This document shows, one piece after another, positions 28,423-37,227 of a stretch of DNA of 64,000 bases. Numbering within the stretch: the stretch's first letter is position 1; every line of letters starts with the position of its first letter. The notes below the pieces were generated by a model that saw only the letters and a list, made by a program, of their open reading frames with translations, made no database searches and was not told where the DNA came from. Origin of the DNA: Schauerella aestuarii (GTDB lineage Bacteria > Pseudomonadota > Gammaproteobacteria > Burkholderiales > Burkholderiaceae_B); contig NZ_SIZW01000041.1 of NCBI RefSeq assembly GCF_009866805.1, positions 558,001 through 622,000 on the forward strand. Direction: 5' to 3'. A program made the translations under genes and the position numbers.

Positions 28423-30137
28423 TGACCGCTTTTCCTGTCCGTCCTGACGAGTCGGAGCGACTCGAGGACTTGCTTCGCACTGGCATTCTGGATACGCCGG
28501 GCGATCCCGCTTTTGACAGGATTACGCGCATTGCCGCCCAGATCACCGGCGCGCCGATTGCATTGGTATCGCTTCTGACGGCTACCCGCCAATGGTTCAA
28601 GTCGCATCACGGGCTGGACGTCGAATCCACGCCGCGCGAGTGGGCGTTCTGTAATTATGCAGTGCTCCAGGACGACGTATTCACCGTTGAAGACGCCGCG
28701 CAGGATCCGCGGTTCATGGACAATCCGCTGGTGCTGGGCGACCCGCACATCCGGTTTTATTCCGGCGTGCCGCTCGTTGGAGCGCAGGGCCGCCCGCTGG
28801 GCACATTGTGCGTGATCGATCGCGAGAGCCGGGTATTGACCTCGGCGCAGCGCGAGGCATTGCGCGACCTGGCGTTGATCGTGGCCGACACGATCGAGTT
28901 GCGGGTGACCGGCACGCGGTTGAGCAACGAATTGGCCGAGCGGCAACGGGCACAGGCCGAGTTGCGCCGCGCGCGCGATGCGGCCGTGACGCAAATCCAG
29001 ACGCATGCGAATTTCATTGCCACCCTCACGCACGAGGTGCGCGTGGTACTGCAAGGCATCAATGGACTGATCGCCATGTTCGAGAGCGCCGATGGCGCCG
29101 AACGCGCGAAAAGCCTGGCGTCGGCCATGCGCTTCAGTACCGATCACTTGCTGCGGATTCTGAACGATACGCTCGATGTGTCGTCACTCGAAGCCGGCGC
29201 GATAACGTTGAAGGTATTGCCATTCGACCTGGCGGCCCTGGTCAACTCGGCTGCCGCGCTGTTCACCAGCCAGGCACAGGCAAAAAAGCTCTACCTCAAT
29301 GTGGAAGGGGCCGACGCGCCGTTGATGCTCAACGGCGACGCGGTGCGCATTCAGCAGATCCTGTTCAACCTGATCAATAACGCCGTCAAATTCACCCGCA
29401 CGGGCGGCATCGTTGTGAGCATCGGCGCCTCGCGGCGCACCGGCGCGATCACAACGCTCGATATCGTCGTTCGCGATACGGGGCCCGGCTTATCCGAAAC
29501 GGCCGAGCAGAATTTGTTCAAGCCCTTCTCCTCCGCTGCATTGGGCGCTTCCGAAACCATTCGCGGCACGGGGTTGGGATTGGCCATTTGCCTGCGGCTG
29601 GCGCGCTTGATGGGCGGTGCGATCCGGGCCGAAACGCAGCGCGGCGTGGGAACGGCCTTCATCTTCAGTATCGTGTGCCGGCAGGCACCGGCGATGGAAG
29701 GCCTGCCGCAGCAGGTGGCCGCCGCCGATGCGGTGGCGCGGGTGACGCCGCTGCGCGTGCTGGTGGCCGATGACGATCCCACCTGTCGCCTGTCGGTTTC
29801 CTGGATGCTCGAGCGCGCCGGTCACAGTGTGGACACGGTCGATGATGGCGAAGCGGCGGTACGGCGCGCAACGCTCGGCAATTACGATCTTATTTTCATG
29901 GATCGCCGCATGGGTCATATCGATGGCGAATCCGCAGCGCGCACCATTCGGGGCAAGCTCGGCGCCCGCGCGCCCTATATCGTGGCGCTGACCGGCGAGT
30001 TCGCGCCGCTGGCGGATGGCGAGGACAGCCCGTTCAGTGGCTTTGTCGAAAAGCCCGCGACGGCCACGCGATTGGCGCAGGTGACGGCGGCCGTCGCGCA
30101 GCGCCGCAAACGCGGTGAATCCGGCAGTCAAGAATGA
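28422..30137 (+). CDS. Hybrid histidine kinase (GAF-HisKA-HATPase-receiver)
   Basis: Cytosolic hybrid sensor kinase of 571 residues. A GAF domain spans about residues 15-165, then a coiled-coil linker and the dimerisation helix with phosphoacceptor His204 (THEVRVVL). The usual Pro of the H-box (RTPL) is missing. ATP-binding boxes are LFNLINNAVKFT (N), DTGPGL (G1) and GTGLGLAI (G2). A C-terminal receiver has Asp494 in FMDRRM and a late Lys (FVEKPA). No membrane segments are seen, so the signal is internal. The ATG at 28422 overlaps the upstream stop; the 3' end overlaps the Hpt gene by ATGA. Signal and targets unknown. Confidence 0.91.
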   Translation: MTAFPVRPDESERLEDLLRTGILDTPGDPAFDRITRIAAQITGAPIALVSLLTATRQWFKSHHGLDVESTPREWAFCNYAVLQDDVFTVEDAAQDPRFMDNPLVLGDPHIRFYSGVPLVGAQGRPLGTLCVIDRESRVLTSAQREALRDLALIVADTIELRVTGTRLSNELAERQRAQAELRRARDAAVTQIQTHANFIATLTHEVRVVLQGINGLIAMFESADGAERAKSLASAMRFSTDHLLRILNDTLDVSSLEAGAITLKVLPFDLAALVNSAAALFTSQAQAKKLYLNVEGADAPLMLNGDAVRIQQILFNLINNAVKFTRTGGIVVSIGASRRTGAITTLDIVVRDTGPGLSETAEQNLFKPFSSAALGASETIRGTGLGLAICLRLARLMGGAIRAETQRGVGTAFIFSIVCRQAPAMEGLPQQVAAADAVARVTPLRVLVADDDPTCRLSVSWMLERAGHSVDTVDDGEAAVRRATLGNYDLIFMDRRMGHIDGESAARTIRGKLGARAPYIVALTGEFAPLADGEDSPFSGFVEKPATATRLAQVTAAVAQRRKRGESGSQE

Positions 30138-30487
30138 TCAATGCCTTTGCACATCCGCTGGATGAGTTTTTCGATATGGGCGGGCGCCAATTCGTCGTTC
30201 GCATCGTCGACACCTTCAGCGAGAACGTCGAGCGGCAATATGCCGCAGCCGGCAATGCGGTGCTGCAGTCGAACTGGTCAGTGGTGGCGCAGATCGGTCA
30301 CACGCTGCGATCGAGTGCCGCCACGGTGGGTGCACCAGTGATCGCCATGAAGTTTCATCATCTGGAGCAGGCGGCATTGAACGAGGATGCCGCCGCCGTC
30401 GCGGCGTTGCTGCGGGTCATCCACAGCCTTACCGTGCAATGGCGCCAGGACGCATACGCCTATCTGGCACGCAGCGACCGGGCGTAA
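30134..30487 (+). CDS. Histidine phosphotransfer (Hpt) protein
   Basis: Stand-alone Hpt domain of 117 residues, all helical in character. The phosphorylatable histidine is His56 in the motif IGHTLRSSAATVGA, which matches the HxLKGxAxxxG consensus. It overlaps the hybrid kinase stop by 4 nt. Together the three genes supply every step of a His-Asp-His-Asp relay: kinase His, its receiver Asp, this His, and the receiver of the HTH protein. Confidence 0.9.
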   Translation: MINAFAHPLDEFFDMGGRQFVVRIVDTFSENVERQYAAAGNAVLQSNWSVVAQIGHTLRSSAATVGAPVIAMKFHHLEQAALNEDAAAVAALLRVIHSLTVQWRQDAYAYLARSDRA

Positions 30488-30524
30488 TGGCGTGGCGGTT
30501 CCAATAGGGAGGCTTCGACGCGCG

Positions 30525-31463
30525 TCAGGCCGTTACCATTTTGAGCACCGCTTTGGCGAGCGCCGAATCGGGGCGGTTGAGTTGATTGGGCACTTCGAAA
30601 TGATTGAGTCCGTCGAGCACCATGGCGTCGACGAGCTTGTCGCGGCCTTTGATCGCATCGGCCAATTGCCGACCCTGACGCTTGAATTCCGGACTTTCTT
30701 CGCTGCCCCACGCCACCAGCACGGGCGCCTGTAAACGGTCGAGGCCGTTTGCGGCGCTCAAGGCGTCGCGTTCGCTATCGGTGATCTTCACATACTTGGC
30801 GCGCGACGACAGCATGACGGGTTTCAGGTCGTACGGGCCGCTCAGCAGAATACCGCCCCGGATGATCGATGACGATTCGCCCCGGCTGCTCCAATCGGTG
30901 GTCAGCAGCACTGCGGCCAGTTGCGCGCCGGATGAGTGGCCGGCCACGTAGATTTTTTGCGGATCGCCGCCGAATGTGGACGCGACGCGGGCAATGCGCA
31001 TCAACGCGCGCCGGCATTGTTCGGCCATGCCGGGCAGGGTGTTGTTGGGCAGATTATTGAAGTCGATCGCGATGTAGATCACGTTGTTGTCGACGAAGAG
31101 CGGCGCATGGGCCGACACCGACGCCTTGCTCAGCGAGCGCCATGCGCCGCCGTGTATGAACATCACGATGGGCCGGCCATTGGCATCCTTCGGCCCGAAA
31201 ACGTCCATCGTTTCGGCATCCCCGGCACCATAAGCGAGTGTCTGGGGCGGATACTTTTCGCGCACGCGCGCGCTGTCGGTGTCGTACGCATCGATCAGCG
31301 CTTTCGCATTGGGTGCCCAATCCCCTTGCGTATAAGCCGCGTCGAGTTGCGCCTGCGTGTAGTCCAGGAACACCTTGGACTCGGGCGCTTCGTCGGCCGC
31401 ATGGGCGAGGAACGGGATGGCGGAAAAAGCGGCGGTGCGAGCGATAAAGCGGCGGCGATCCAT
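30525..31463 (-). CDS. Exported alpha/beta hydrolase (carboxylesterase-like)
   Basis: Serine hydrolase of 312 residues related to hormone-sensitive-lipase/kynurenine-formamidase-like esterases. The oxyanion motif is HGGAWRSL and the nucleophile is the central Ser in GHSSGAQLA. A late Asp region and His in LNHFEV complete a plausible triad. The N-terminus MDRRRFIARTAAFSAIP with a following AHAAD cleavage site resembles a twin-arginine signal, so it likely works in the periplasm. It stands alone between the Hpt gene and malate synthase; no substrate can be inferred. Confidence 0.86.
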   Translation of the reverse strand: MDRRRFIARTAAFSAIPFLAHAADEAPESKVFLDYTQAQLDAAYTQGDWAPNAKALIDAYDTDSARVREKYPPQTLAYGAGDAETMDVFGPKDANGRPIVMFIHGGAWRSLSKASVSAHAPLFVDNNVIYIAIDFNNLPNNTLPGMAEQCRRALMRIARVASTFGGDPQKIYVAGHSSGAQLAAVLLTTDWSSRGESSSIIRGGILLSGPYDLKPVMLSSRAKYVKITDSERDALSAANGLDRLQAPVLVAWGSEESPEFKRQGRQLADAIKGRDKLVDAMVLDGLNHFEVPNQLNRPDSALAKAVLKMVTA

Positions 31464-31575
31464 GGCAGTATCCGATACGAATGTGCCTCAAGGATAAGCC
31501 TCGCCTGCCGATCTGACCAGTACTGCAGTGCGCAACGGTGAGCGGCGCTGTGGGTGGTGCAGACCGAGGGCCACC

Positions 31576-31603
31576 GGCCTGCCGTCGGGCAGACCGGCAG
31601 GCC
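31576..31603 (-). terminator. GC-rich hairpin after glcB
   Basis: Perfect 9 bp arms (GGCCTGCCG / CGGCAGGCC) with a 10 nt loop, 15 nt downstream of the malate synthase stop. There is no T-run after it, so it is at best an imperfect intrinsic terminator or an mRNA-stabilising hairpin. Confidence 0.4.
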
Positions 31604-31617
31604 TCATCGGCGTTGCT

Positions 31618-33801
31618 TCAAGCGGTGGCGGCCTCGCCCTTCAAGCGCAGACGGTACGCGTGCAGCAACGGCTCGGTGTAGCCGTTGGGCTGGGCGCGCC
31701 CCTCGAATACCAGGGCTTGCGCGGCCTGGAACGCCAGCGAGCTGTCCGCAGGTCCAGCCATCGGGCGGTACAGCGGATCGCCGGCGTTCTGCTGGTCGAC
31801 CACTTGCGCCATGCGCTCGAACGTTTCGCGGACCTGGTCTTCCGTGGCGATGCCGTGGCGCAGCCAGTTGGCGATGTGCTGGCTCGAGATGCGCAAGGTG
31901 GCGCGGTCTTCCATCAAACCCACGTCGTGAATGTCCGGCACCTTGGAGCAGCCGATACCCTGGTCGATCCAGCGCACCACATAGCCGAGGATGCCCTGCA
32001 CGTTGTTGTCGAGTTCGCTGCGGATATCGTCGGCCGACCATTGCGAAGGGTCGCCCACCGGTACGTCGAGCAAACCATCGAGCAGCGCATCGCGCTCGTC
32101 GCCGCCGGCCTCCTTCTGCAGGCGGGTTTGCACCGCACCCACATCCACCTCGTGGTAGTGCAGGGCATGCAGGGTGGCGGCCGTGGGTGACGGAACCCAT
32201 GCGGTCGTGGCGCCGGCCTTGGGGTGCGCGATCTTCTGCTCGAGCATCGCGGCCATCAGGTCGGGCATGGCCCACATGCCTTTGCCGATCTGAGCCCGGC
32301 CGCGCAGGCCGCAGGCCAGACCGACCAGCACGTTGCTGCGCTCGTAGGCGGCGATCCAGCGGGTGCTCTTCATATCGCCCTTGCGGCGCATCGGACCGGC
32401 TTCCATGGCCGTATGCATCTCGTCGCCGGTGCGGTCCAGGAACCCCGTATTGATGAAGGCGACCCGGTTGGCGGCCGCAGCAATGCAGGCCTTGAGGTTG
32501 ACGCTGGTACGGCGCTCCTCGTCCATGATGCCCATCTTGATCGTGTAGCGCGGCAAGCCGAGCAAGTCTTCCACACGGTCGAACAACGTGTTGGCGAAGG
32601 CCACTTCGTCCGGACCGTGCATCTTCGGCTTGACGATGTAGATCGAGCCTTCGCGCGAGTTGCCGCGGCGCTTGCGATCGTGCAGGGCTGCCAGGCTGGT
32701 GACGATGGCATCGAGAATGCCCTCGGGCAGATCTTGACCCTGCGCGTCCTGAATCGACGGATTGGTCATCAAGTGGCCGACGTTGCGCACGAAGAGCAGC
32801 GAGCGGCCATGCAGCACCAGCTCCCCGCCATCGGGAGCGGTATAGCGGCGGTCGTCATTGAGTTTGCGCGTGAACGTCTTGCCGTCCTTGGTCACCGACT
32901 CGGTCAGATCGCCCTGCATCAAACCCAGCCAGTTGCGATAGATCAGCGTCTTGTCGGCGGCGTCCACCGCGGCGACCGAATCCTCGCAATCCATGATGGT
33001 CGAGATGGCCGCTTCCACGAGCACGTCCTTGATGTGCGCCGCGTCGGTTTTGCCGATGGAATGGGTGGCGTCGAACTGAATCTCCAGATGCAGGCCGTTG
33101 ACGCGCAGCAACACGGCGGCGGGCTTGGCCGCATCGCCTTGAATACCCACGAAGCGCTCGGGTTGTGCCAGTTGCACCTCGCCCTCGGGCAACGTGACCA
33201 GCAACTTGCCGTCGGCCACGCGATAGCCGATGGCGTCGGCGTGCGAGCCGCGCACGAGCGGGGCGGCGCGATCGAGCACCTTGCGGGCGTAGGCGACCAC
33301 GGCGGCGCCGCGTGCCGGGTTGTAGGCCTTGGTGCGCTCGGCGCCGCCCGTTTCCGGCAACGCATCGGTGCCGTATAGCGCGTCGTAGAGGCTGCCCCAG
33401 CGCGCATTGGCTGCATTCAACGCGTAACGCGCGTTGGACATCGGCACCACCAATTGCGGCCCGGCCTGCGTGGCGATCTCGATATCGACGTTTTGCGTGG
33501 TGGCTTGCACCGTTGCAGGGGGCGTGACCAGATAACCGATCTCCTCCAGAAACGCGCGATAGGCCGCAGGTTCGGCGATCGCGCCGGGATGCGCGCGATG
33601 CCAGGTGTCCAGTTCCGCTTGAAGGCGGTCGCGCTCGGCAAGCAATGCCTGATTGCGCGGCGTCAGTTCGGCGTAGAGCTTGGCGGCGCCTTGCCAGAAG
33701 GCATCGGCTTCCAGCCCCGTGCCGGGCAGGGCTTCGTTTTCGATAAAGGCGTGCAGGGTGGCCGCGACCTGCAGGCCGTGGCGGTCGATACGATCTGTCA
33801 T
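31618..33801 (-). CDS. glcB: Malate synthase G
   Basis: Condenses glyoxylate and acetyl-CoA to malate, allowing growth on glycolate/glyoxylate. At 727 residues it has the length of the G isoform. Clear family segments are the N-terminal helical clasp, [61 protein letters not shown] and [16 protein letters not shown]. The C-terminal region [25 protein letters not shown] holds the expected catalytic Asp area. It lies 13 nt after the glcG gene in one transcript, downstream of GlcC-type operators. Confidence 0.96.
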   Translation of the reverse strand: MTDRIDRHGLQVAATLHAFIENEALPGTGLEADAFWQGAAKLYAELTPRNQALLAERDRLQAELDTWHRAHPGAIAEPAAYRAFLEEIGYLVTPPATVQATTQNVDIEIATQAGPQLVVPMSNARYALNAANARWGSLYDALYGTDALPETGGAERTKAYNPARGAAVVAYARKVLDRAAPLVRGSHADAIGYRVADGKLLVTLPEGEVQLAQPERFVGIQGDAAKPAAVLLRVNGLHLEIQFDATHSIGKTDAAHIKDVLVEAAISTIMDCEDSVAAVDAADKTLIYRNWLGLMQGDLTESVTKDGKTFTRKLNDDRRYTAPDGGELVLHGRSLLFVRNVGHLMTNPSIQDAQGQDLPEGILDAIVTSLAALHDRKRRGNSREGSIYIVKPKMHGPDEVAFANTLFDRVEDLLGLPRYTIKMGIMDEERRTSVNLKACIAAAANRVAFINTGFLDRTGDEMHTAMEAGPMRRKGDMKSTRWIAAYERSNVLVGLACGLRGRAQIGKGMWAMPDLMAAMLEQKIAHPKAGATTAWVPSPTAATLHALHYHEVDVGAVQTRLQKEAGGDERDALLDGLLDVPVGDPSQWSADDIRSELDNNVQGILGYVVRWIDQGIGCSKVPDIHDVGLMEDRATLRISSQHIANWLRHGIATEDQVRETFERMAQVVDQQNAGDPLYRPMAGPADSSLAFQAAQALVFEGRAQPNGYTEPLLHAYRLRLKGEAATA

Positions 33802-33814
33802 GGCGAAATCCTGG

Positions 33815-34222
33815 TTAGGCGGTGACGGCTTGTGCGCCGGCGCGGGCGCATTGCGCGTCCTGATCCGACTTCACGCCCGAGACGCCTACGGCACCGACCA
33901 CATGACCGTCGACCACAATGGGCACGCCGCCTTCCAGCGTGCCTTGCAGAATGGGCGCCGACAGGAACGCCGTACGGCCGCCGTTGATCATGTCTTCGTA
34001 GCCTTTCGACTCGCGGCGGCCCAAGGCCGACGTGCGCGCTTTCTCGGTCGCGATGTAGGCACCGATCGGGGCGCAGCCATCCAGGCGCTCGAGCGCCAGC
34101 GGATGGCCGCCATCGTCGACCACGGCGATCGTCACGGCCCACTTGTTGTCCAGCGCGACGCGTCTGGCGGCGGTGAGGATGCGGGCGACGTCGGAATGAG
34201 CGAGGATGGCTTTGGTCTGCAT
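33815..34222 (-). CDS. glcG: GlcG/HbpS-family protein
   Basis: Small protein of 135 residues of the GlcG/HbpS (DUF336) family. Typical segments are [36 protein letters not shown] and [20 protein letters not shown], the conserved ligand-binding loops. Members are found in glycolate-use operons next to malate synthase, and some bind haem, but the biochemical role is unclear. The ATG at 34220-34222 has GGAAAAA upstream. It is the first gene of the glcG-glcB transcript and divergent from glcC. Confidence 0.9.
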   Translation of the reverse strand: MQTKAILAHSDVARILTAARRVALDNKWAVTIAVVDDGGHPLALERLDGCAPIGAYIATEKARTSALGRRESKGYEDMINGGRTAFLSAPILQGTLEGGVPIVVDGHVVGAVGVSGVKSDQDAQCARAGAQAVTA

Positions 34223-34317
34223 GAGCTGTTTTTCCAGTGATCGGATGGGGGAGCCGCAAGATGCGGTGTCGCCACCATCATCGCCAACTGCACGCGGCCT
34301 GTCCACCGTGCCGAGCG

Positions 34318-34330
34318 CTGGTCATACCAG
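34318..34330. promoter_or_regulatory. FadR-family operator CTGGTCATACCAG (glcG side)
   Basis: Perfect inverted repeat CTGGT-N3-ACCAG, the symmetric form expected for GlcC/LldR/PdhR-type regulators (TGGTNNNACCA core). It is 96 nt upstream of the glcG ATG. An identical-arm copy lies at 34426-34438. Confidence 0.75.
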
Positions 34331-34425
34331 TTTATGGTCGTGTTCGCTTGCTCGTCGCCGTACGATCCTCTTTAATATCAGTGGATTGCATGGCGGATTC
34401 GTTCGCCGTGCCCGCACCAGATAAA

Positions 34426-34438
34426 CTGGTATGACCAG
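34426..34438. promoter_or_regulatory. FadR-family operator CTGGTATGACCAG (glcC side)
   Basis: Second perfect CTGGT-N3-ACCAG palindrome, ending 15 nt before the glcC ATG, so it overlaps the leader and suits autorepression. Together with flanking bases the two sites form mirror-image 17 bp segments (34319-34335 and 34421-34437) about 85 nt apart. Confidence 0.75.
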
Positions 34439-34453
34439 TAGAAGAGAGATTGC

Positions 34454-35257
34454 ATGTACGGTTCGTCCCCCCTTCCAGGCGCCGATGTGCCGGCCACGGC
34501 GTCGGCCTCCGCACCGACGCGGCAGGTCGCCGATGCGGTGGCCGAGCGGATCGAACAGTTGATCGTCGATGGTGTGCTGAAGGCGGGGCAGTTGCTGCCG
34601 TCGGAGCGGCGCCTGACCGAAAAGCTCGGCGTATCGCGCAGTGCGTTGCGGGAAGGGCTGCAATTGCTGCGGGCGCGCGGCATCATCACCACGGCGCAGG
34701 GTAAAGGCTCGATCGTATCGGGAATGACGCGCCTGGATGCTTCGCCGCTGATGCATCTGTTCAGCTCGCAACCGCGCACCCTGTACGACCTGTTCGAAGT
34801 GCGGGCGCTATTGGAGGGCGAGTCGGCCCGCCTGGCGGCCACACGCGGCACCGATGCCGATTTCATCATGATCCGCCGGCGGTACCAGGACATGCTGGAG
34901 GCACAATCGCAAGATGCCGACACCTCCGTGCATGCGCGGCTCGATCATGCCTTTCATCTGGCGGTATGCCAGGCCTCGCACAATTCGGTGCTGGTGCATA
35001 CGCAGCAATCGCTCAACGATCTGATGCTGACGTCGGTGTTCGCCTGTGTGAACAATCTCTATCATCGCCAGCCGCAGAAACGCATGATCGATATGCAGCA
35101 TGCCGATCTCTTCAATGCGGTGACGGGGCGCTTGCCCGAGCAGGCGCGCCGGGCCGCGATCGACCATGTGGAAAGCGTGCGGGATAGTTTGAACGACATC
35201 GAGCAGGACGAGCAACGGCTGGTGCGATCGACGTTGCGGCTCGAGGGGTGGGCGTAA
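34454..35257 (+). CDS. glcC: FadR-type GntR regulator of glycolate/glyoxylate genes
   Basis: GntR regulator of the FadR subfamily, 267 residues. The winged helix is at about residues 23-95 (QVADAVAERIEQLIVDGVLKAGQLLPSERRLTEKLGVSRSALREGL). The all-helical FCD effector domain follows, with metal-ligand-like residues in DHAFHLAVC and a late His (IDHVES). It is divergent from glcG-glcB, and two perfect FadR-family operators lie in the shared promoter region. GlcC is therefore the best name, though the exact inducer is inferred. Its stop codon is embedded in a degenerate tandem repeat. Confidence 0.9.
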   Translation: MYGSSPLPGADVPATASASAPTRQVADAVAERIEQLIVDGVLKAGQLLPSERRLTEKLGVSRSALREGLQLLRARGIITTAQGKGSIVSGMTRLDASPLMHLFSSQPRTLYDLFEVRALLEGESARLAATRGTDADFIMIRRRYQDMLEAQSQDADTSVHARLDHAFHLAVCQASHNSVLVHTQQSLNDLMLTSVFACVNNLYHRQPQKRMIDMQHADLFNAVTGRLPEQARRAAIDHVESVRDSLNDIEQDEQRLVRSTLRLEGWA

Positions 35258-35326
35258 AAGGCTGGGCGTAAGGGGGCGGGTGTAAGGGGTCGGGCGTAAG
35301 TGGCCGAGCGTAAATCAGCGCGTAAA
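35246..35326 (+). repeat. Degenerate 12-14 bp tandem repeat spanning the glcC stop
   Basis: About six imperfect units ending in GGGCGTAA-like sequence (GGGCGTAA, GGGCGTAA, GGGTGTAA, GGGCGTAA, GAGCGTAA, GCGCGTAA). The first unit supplies the glcC stop codon. No function is evident; slippage-driven expansion at a gene end is likely. Confidence 0.75.
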
Positions 35327-35345
35327 AAATATCTTCGCAGCGAAC

Positions 35346-35374
35346 GGAATAAACGGCGTAGGCTGTCCGTCTAT
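35346..35374 (+). promoter_or_regulatory. Candidate ECF-sigma promoter (GGAATAAA ... CGTCTAT)
   Basis: GGAATAAA at 35346-35353 and CGTCTAT at 35368-35374, 14 nt apart. This resembles the -35 GGAAT / -10 CGTC type used by many ECF sigma factors. It precedes the exported-protein, sigma and anti-sigma genes, so it could be an autoregulated promoter. Confidence 0.45.
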
Positions 35375-35414
35375 CCGGTTGTGGTCCCCCCTTTTTCACA
35401 CTGCGAGGTTCATC

Positions 35415-35792
35415 ATGACGATTCGTACAACTGCAGCATTTGCCCTGGCTGCCGCCAGCCTCTTTGCCGCGTCGGCTCACGCCGAAATGGCGCCCAAGGC
35501 GAAGGATGGCATGTTGGTCAACAGTGCCGGCATGACCGTATACACGTTCGATAACGACAAGGCCGGCAGCGGCAAAAGCATGTGCAACGACGGTTGCGCC
35601 AAGGCCTGGCCGCCCGTGATGGCCGATGCCAATGCAAAGGCCTCGGGCGACTGGAGCATCGTCACGCGCGATGACGGCGGCAAGCAATGGGCCTACAAAG
35701 GGCAGCCGTTGTATCTGTTCGCCAAGGACACGAAAGCCGGCGACAAGACGGGTGACAAGTTCAAGGACGTCTGGCACGTCGTCAAACCCTAA
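35415..35792 (+). CDS. Small exported protein with YxFxxD repeats (COG4315-like)
   Basis: Secreted protein of 125 residues with a signal peptide ending AHA-EM. The mature part carries two copies of the family motif, VYTFDNDKAGSGKSMC and LYLFAKDTKAGDKTG, plus a Cys pair in MCNDGCAKAWPP. Such proteins are annotated as lipoproteins of unknown function, but this one lacks a lipobox Cys and should be soluble in the periplasm. Start ATG at 35415 has GAGG upstream. It is 22 nt before the ECF sigma gene and may be its regulon member. Confidence 0.86.
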   Translation: MTIRTTAAFALAAASLFAASAHAEMAPKAKDGMLVNSAGMTVYTFDNDKAGSGKSMCNDGCAKAWPPVMADANAKASGDWSIVTRDDGGKQWAYKGQPLYLFAKDTKAGDKTGDKFKDVWHVVKP

Positions 35793-35814
35793 GCCGTTCG
35801 GCTGACGCCCTCGT

Positions 35815-36327
35815 ATGGGTGCGCGGCAGGAAGCCGAGATCGTCGCTTGCATCCCAAGTTTGCGGCGGTATGCGCGCGGGTTGACCGCCGATGCCGCGCG
35901 CGCCGACGATCTGGTTCAAGACACGCTGGAGCACGCCTGGCGCCGCCTTTCGATGTGGCGGCGCCAGGGCGAGCTGCGCGCGTGGTTGTTCGGCATCATG
36001 CACAACGTGTTCATCGACGGTGTGCGTGCGCGCCGCCTGCGCGACACCGTTCACGATGACGACGCGATTGCGGCCATGCCGGTGCGGGCGCAGCAATCGG
36101 ACGGACTGGAAGTGCGCGATCTGGATCGATTGCTGCAACGCTTGAATCCGGATGTTCGCGCGGTGCTGCTGCTGATCACAGTGGAAGAACTCAGCTACAA
36201 GGAAGCGGCCCGCGCGCTCGACGTGCCCGTGGGAACGATCATGTCGCGCTTATCGCGCGGCCGTGAGCGCCTGGCCGCCATGATGGCGGGGCGCGAACCG
36301 GTAACGCCGCTACGGCGGGTGAAATGA
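35815..36327 (+). CDS. ECF-family RNA polymerase sigma factor
   Basis: ECF sigma factor of 170 residues with regions 2 and 4 only. Region 2 includes ADDLVQDTLEHAWRRL and RAWLFGIMHNVFID. Region 4 shows LLLITVEELSYKEAARALDVPVGTIMSRLSRGRERLA, the standard helix-turn-helix. It overlaps the anti-sigma gene by ATGA and follows the small exported protein. No ribosome site is evident at its ATG, which suggests translational coupling. It probably responds to an envelope or oxidative signal, but the signal is not shown by the sequence. Confidence 0.92.
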   Translation: MGARQEAEIVACIPSLRRYARGLTADAARADDLVQDTLEHAWRRLSMWRRQGELRAWLFGIMHNVFIDGVRARRLRDTVHDDDAIAAMPVRAQQSDGLEVRDLDRLLQRLNPDVRAVLLLITVEELSYKEAARALDVPVGTIMSRLSRGRERLAAMMAGREPVTPLRRVK

Positions 36328-37151
36328 TGAAAGACAAGGACATGCTGACGCTGAAGGCCACCCCCGGCTCACCGATTACGGAAGCCGATCTGCACGCGTA
36401 CGTCGATGACGTATTGAGCGCAGGCCGGCGTGCCGAGGTCGACGTGTTCTTGACCACGCACGCTGATGCCCGTGCAAACATCGAGGCGTGGACGCGTCAG
36501 AAAAAGATGTTGAAGCAGGCATACGATCCGGTGGCGGATGAGGCGATTCCGCTGCGCTTTGCCGTCCGCCCGCCGGCGCGGCCCCCGCGCTGGCTCGCAG
36601 CTGCGGCCGCCGTGCTGATGGCCGTGGCGAGCGGCGTTGGCGCCTGGGTGGTGCGGGGCGAATGGGATCAACGCGCCATGGCCGTACGGGCGCCTGCGAG
36701 CGCGGCCGCTGCGAAGGCAGGCGATTTGGGTGGCTTCGTGCATCGCGCCGCTGTCGCGCATGCCGTGTACACACCGGAGGTGCGCCGGCCGGTGGAGGTG
36801 GGCGCCGATCAGGAACAGGCCTTGGCCACCTGGTTGACCAAGCGGCTGGGCGCGACGGTGCGGCCGCCGCACTTGGGCGACGTGGGCTATGCGTTGGTGG
36901 GCGGACGCTTGCTGCCCGGCGGCGTCGGGCCGGTGGCGCAATTCATGTACTCGGCCAACGACGGCCGCCGCCTGACCCTCTACGTAACGCGCGAAGCCGC
37001 TGGCGATAAATCGGCGTTCCGCTTTTCACGTGAAGGCGAGGTCAACGTGTTCTATTGGGTAGACGAACAGTTCGGCTACGCGCTATCAGGCGATATCGAG
37101 CGCGCGGAGCTGCTGCGGGTTTCTGAAGAGGTCTATCGCCAGTTGGGTTGA
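36324..37151 (+). CDS. Membrane-anchored anti-sigma factor
   Basis: Anti-sigma factor of 275 residues, co-translated with the ECF sigma gene. The N-terminal about 70 residues form the sigma-binding helices (ITEADLHAYVDDVLSAGRRAEVDVFL...). One membrane helix follows at about residues 88-108 (WLAAAAAVLMAVASGVGAWVV). The about 165-residue periplasmic domain contains the LTLYVTREA and FYWVDEQFGYALSGD segments typical of this transmembrane anti-sigma group. A zinc-type HxxxCxxC motif is absent, so it is not a redox ZAS protein. A second ATG directly follows the first. Confidence 0.9.
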   Translation: MMKDKDMLTLKATPGSPITEADLHAYVDDVLSAGRRAEVDVFLTTHADARANIEAWTRQKKMLKQAYDPVADEAIPLRFAVRPPARPPRWLAAAAAVLMAVASGVGAWVVRGEWDQRAMAVRAPASAAAAKAGDLGGFVHRAAVAHAVYTPEVRRPVEVGADQEQALATWLTKRLGATVRPPHLGDVGYALVGGRLLPGGVGPVAQFMYSANDGRRLTLYVTREAAGDKSAFRFSREGEVNVFYWVDEQFGYALSGDIERAELLRVSEEVYRQLG

Positions 37152-37227
37152 GTCTTCCGCATTGGCGCGTGCAGCCTATGGCTTTCTTCTCATGACGGTC
37201 GGCAGCGCATACCGCACGCCGCCTCAA

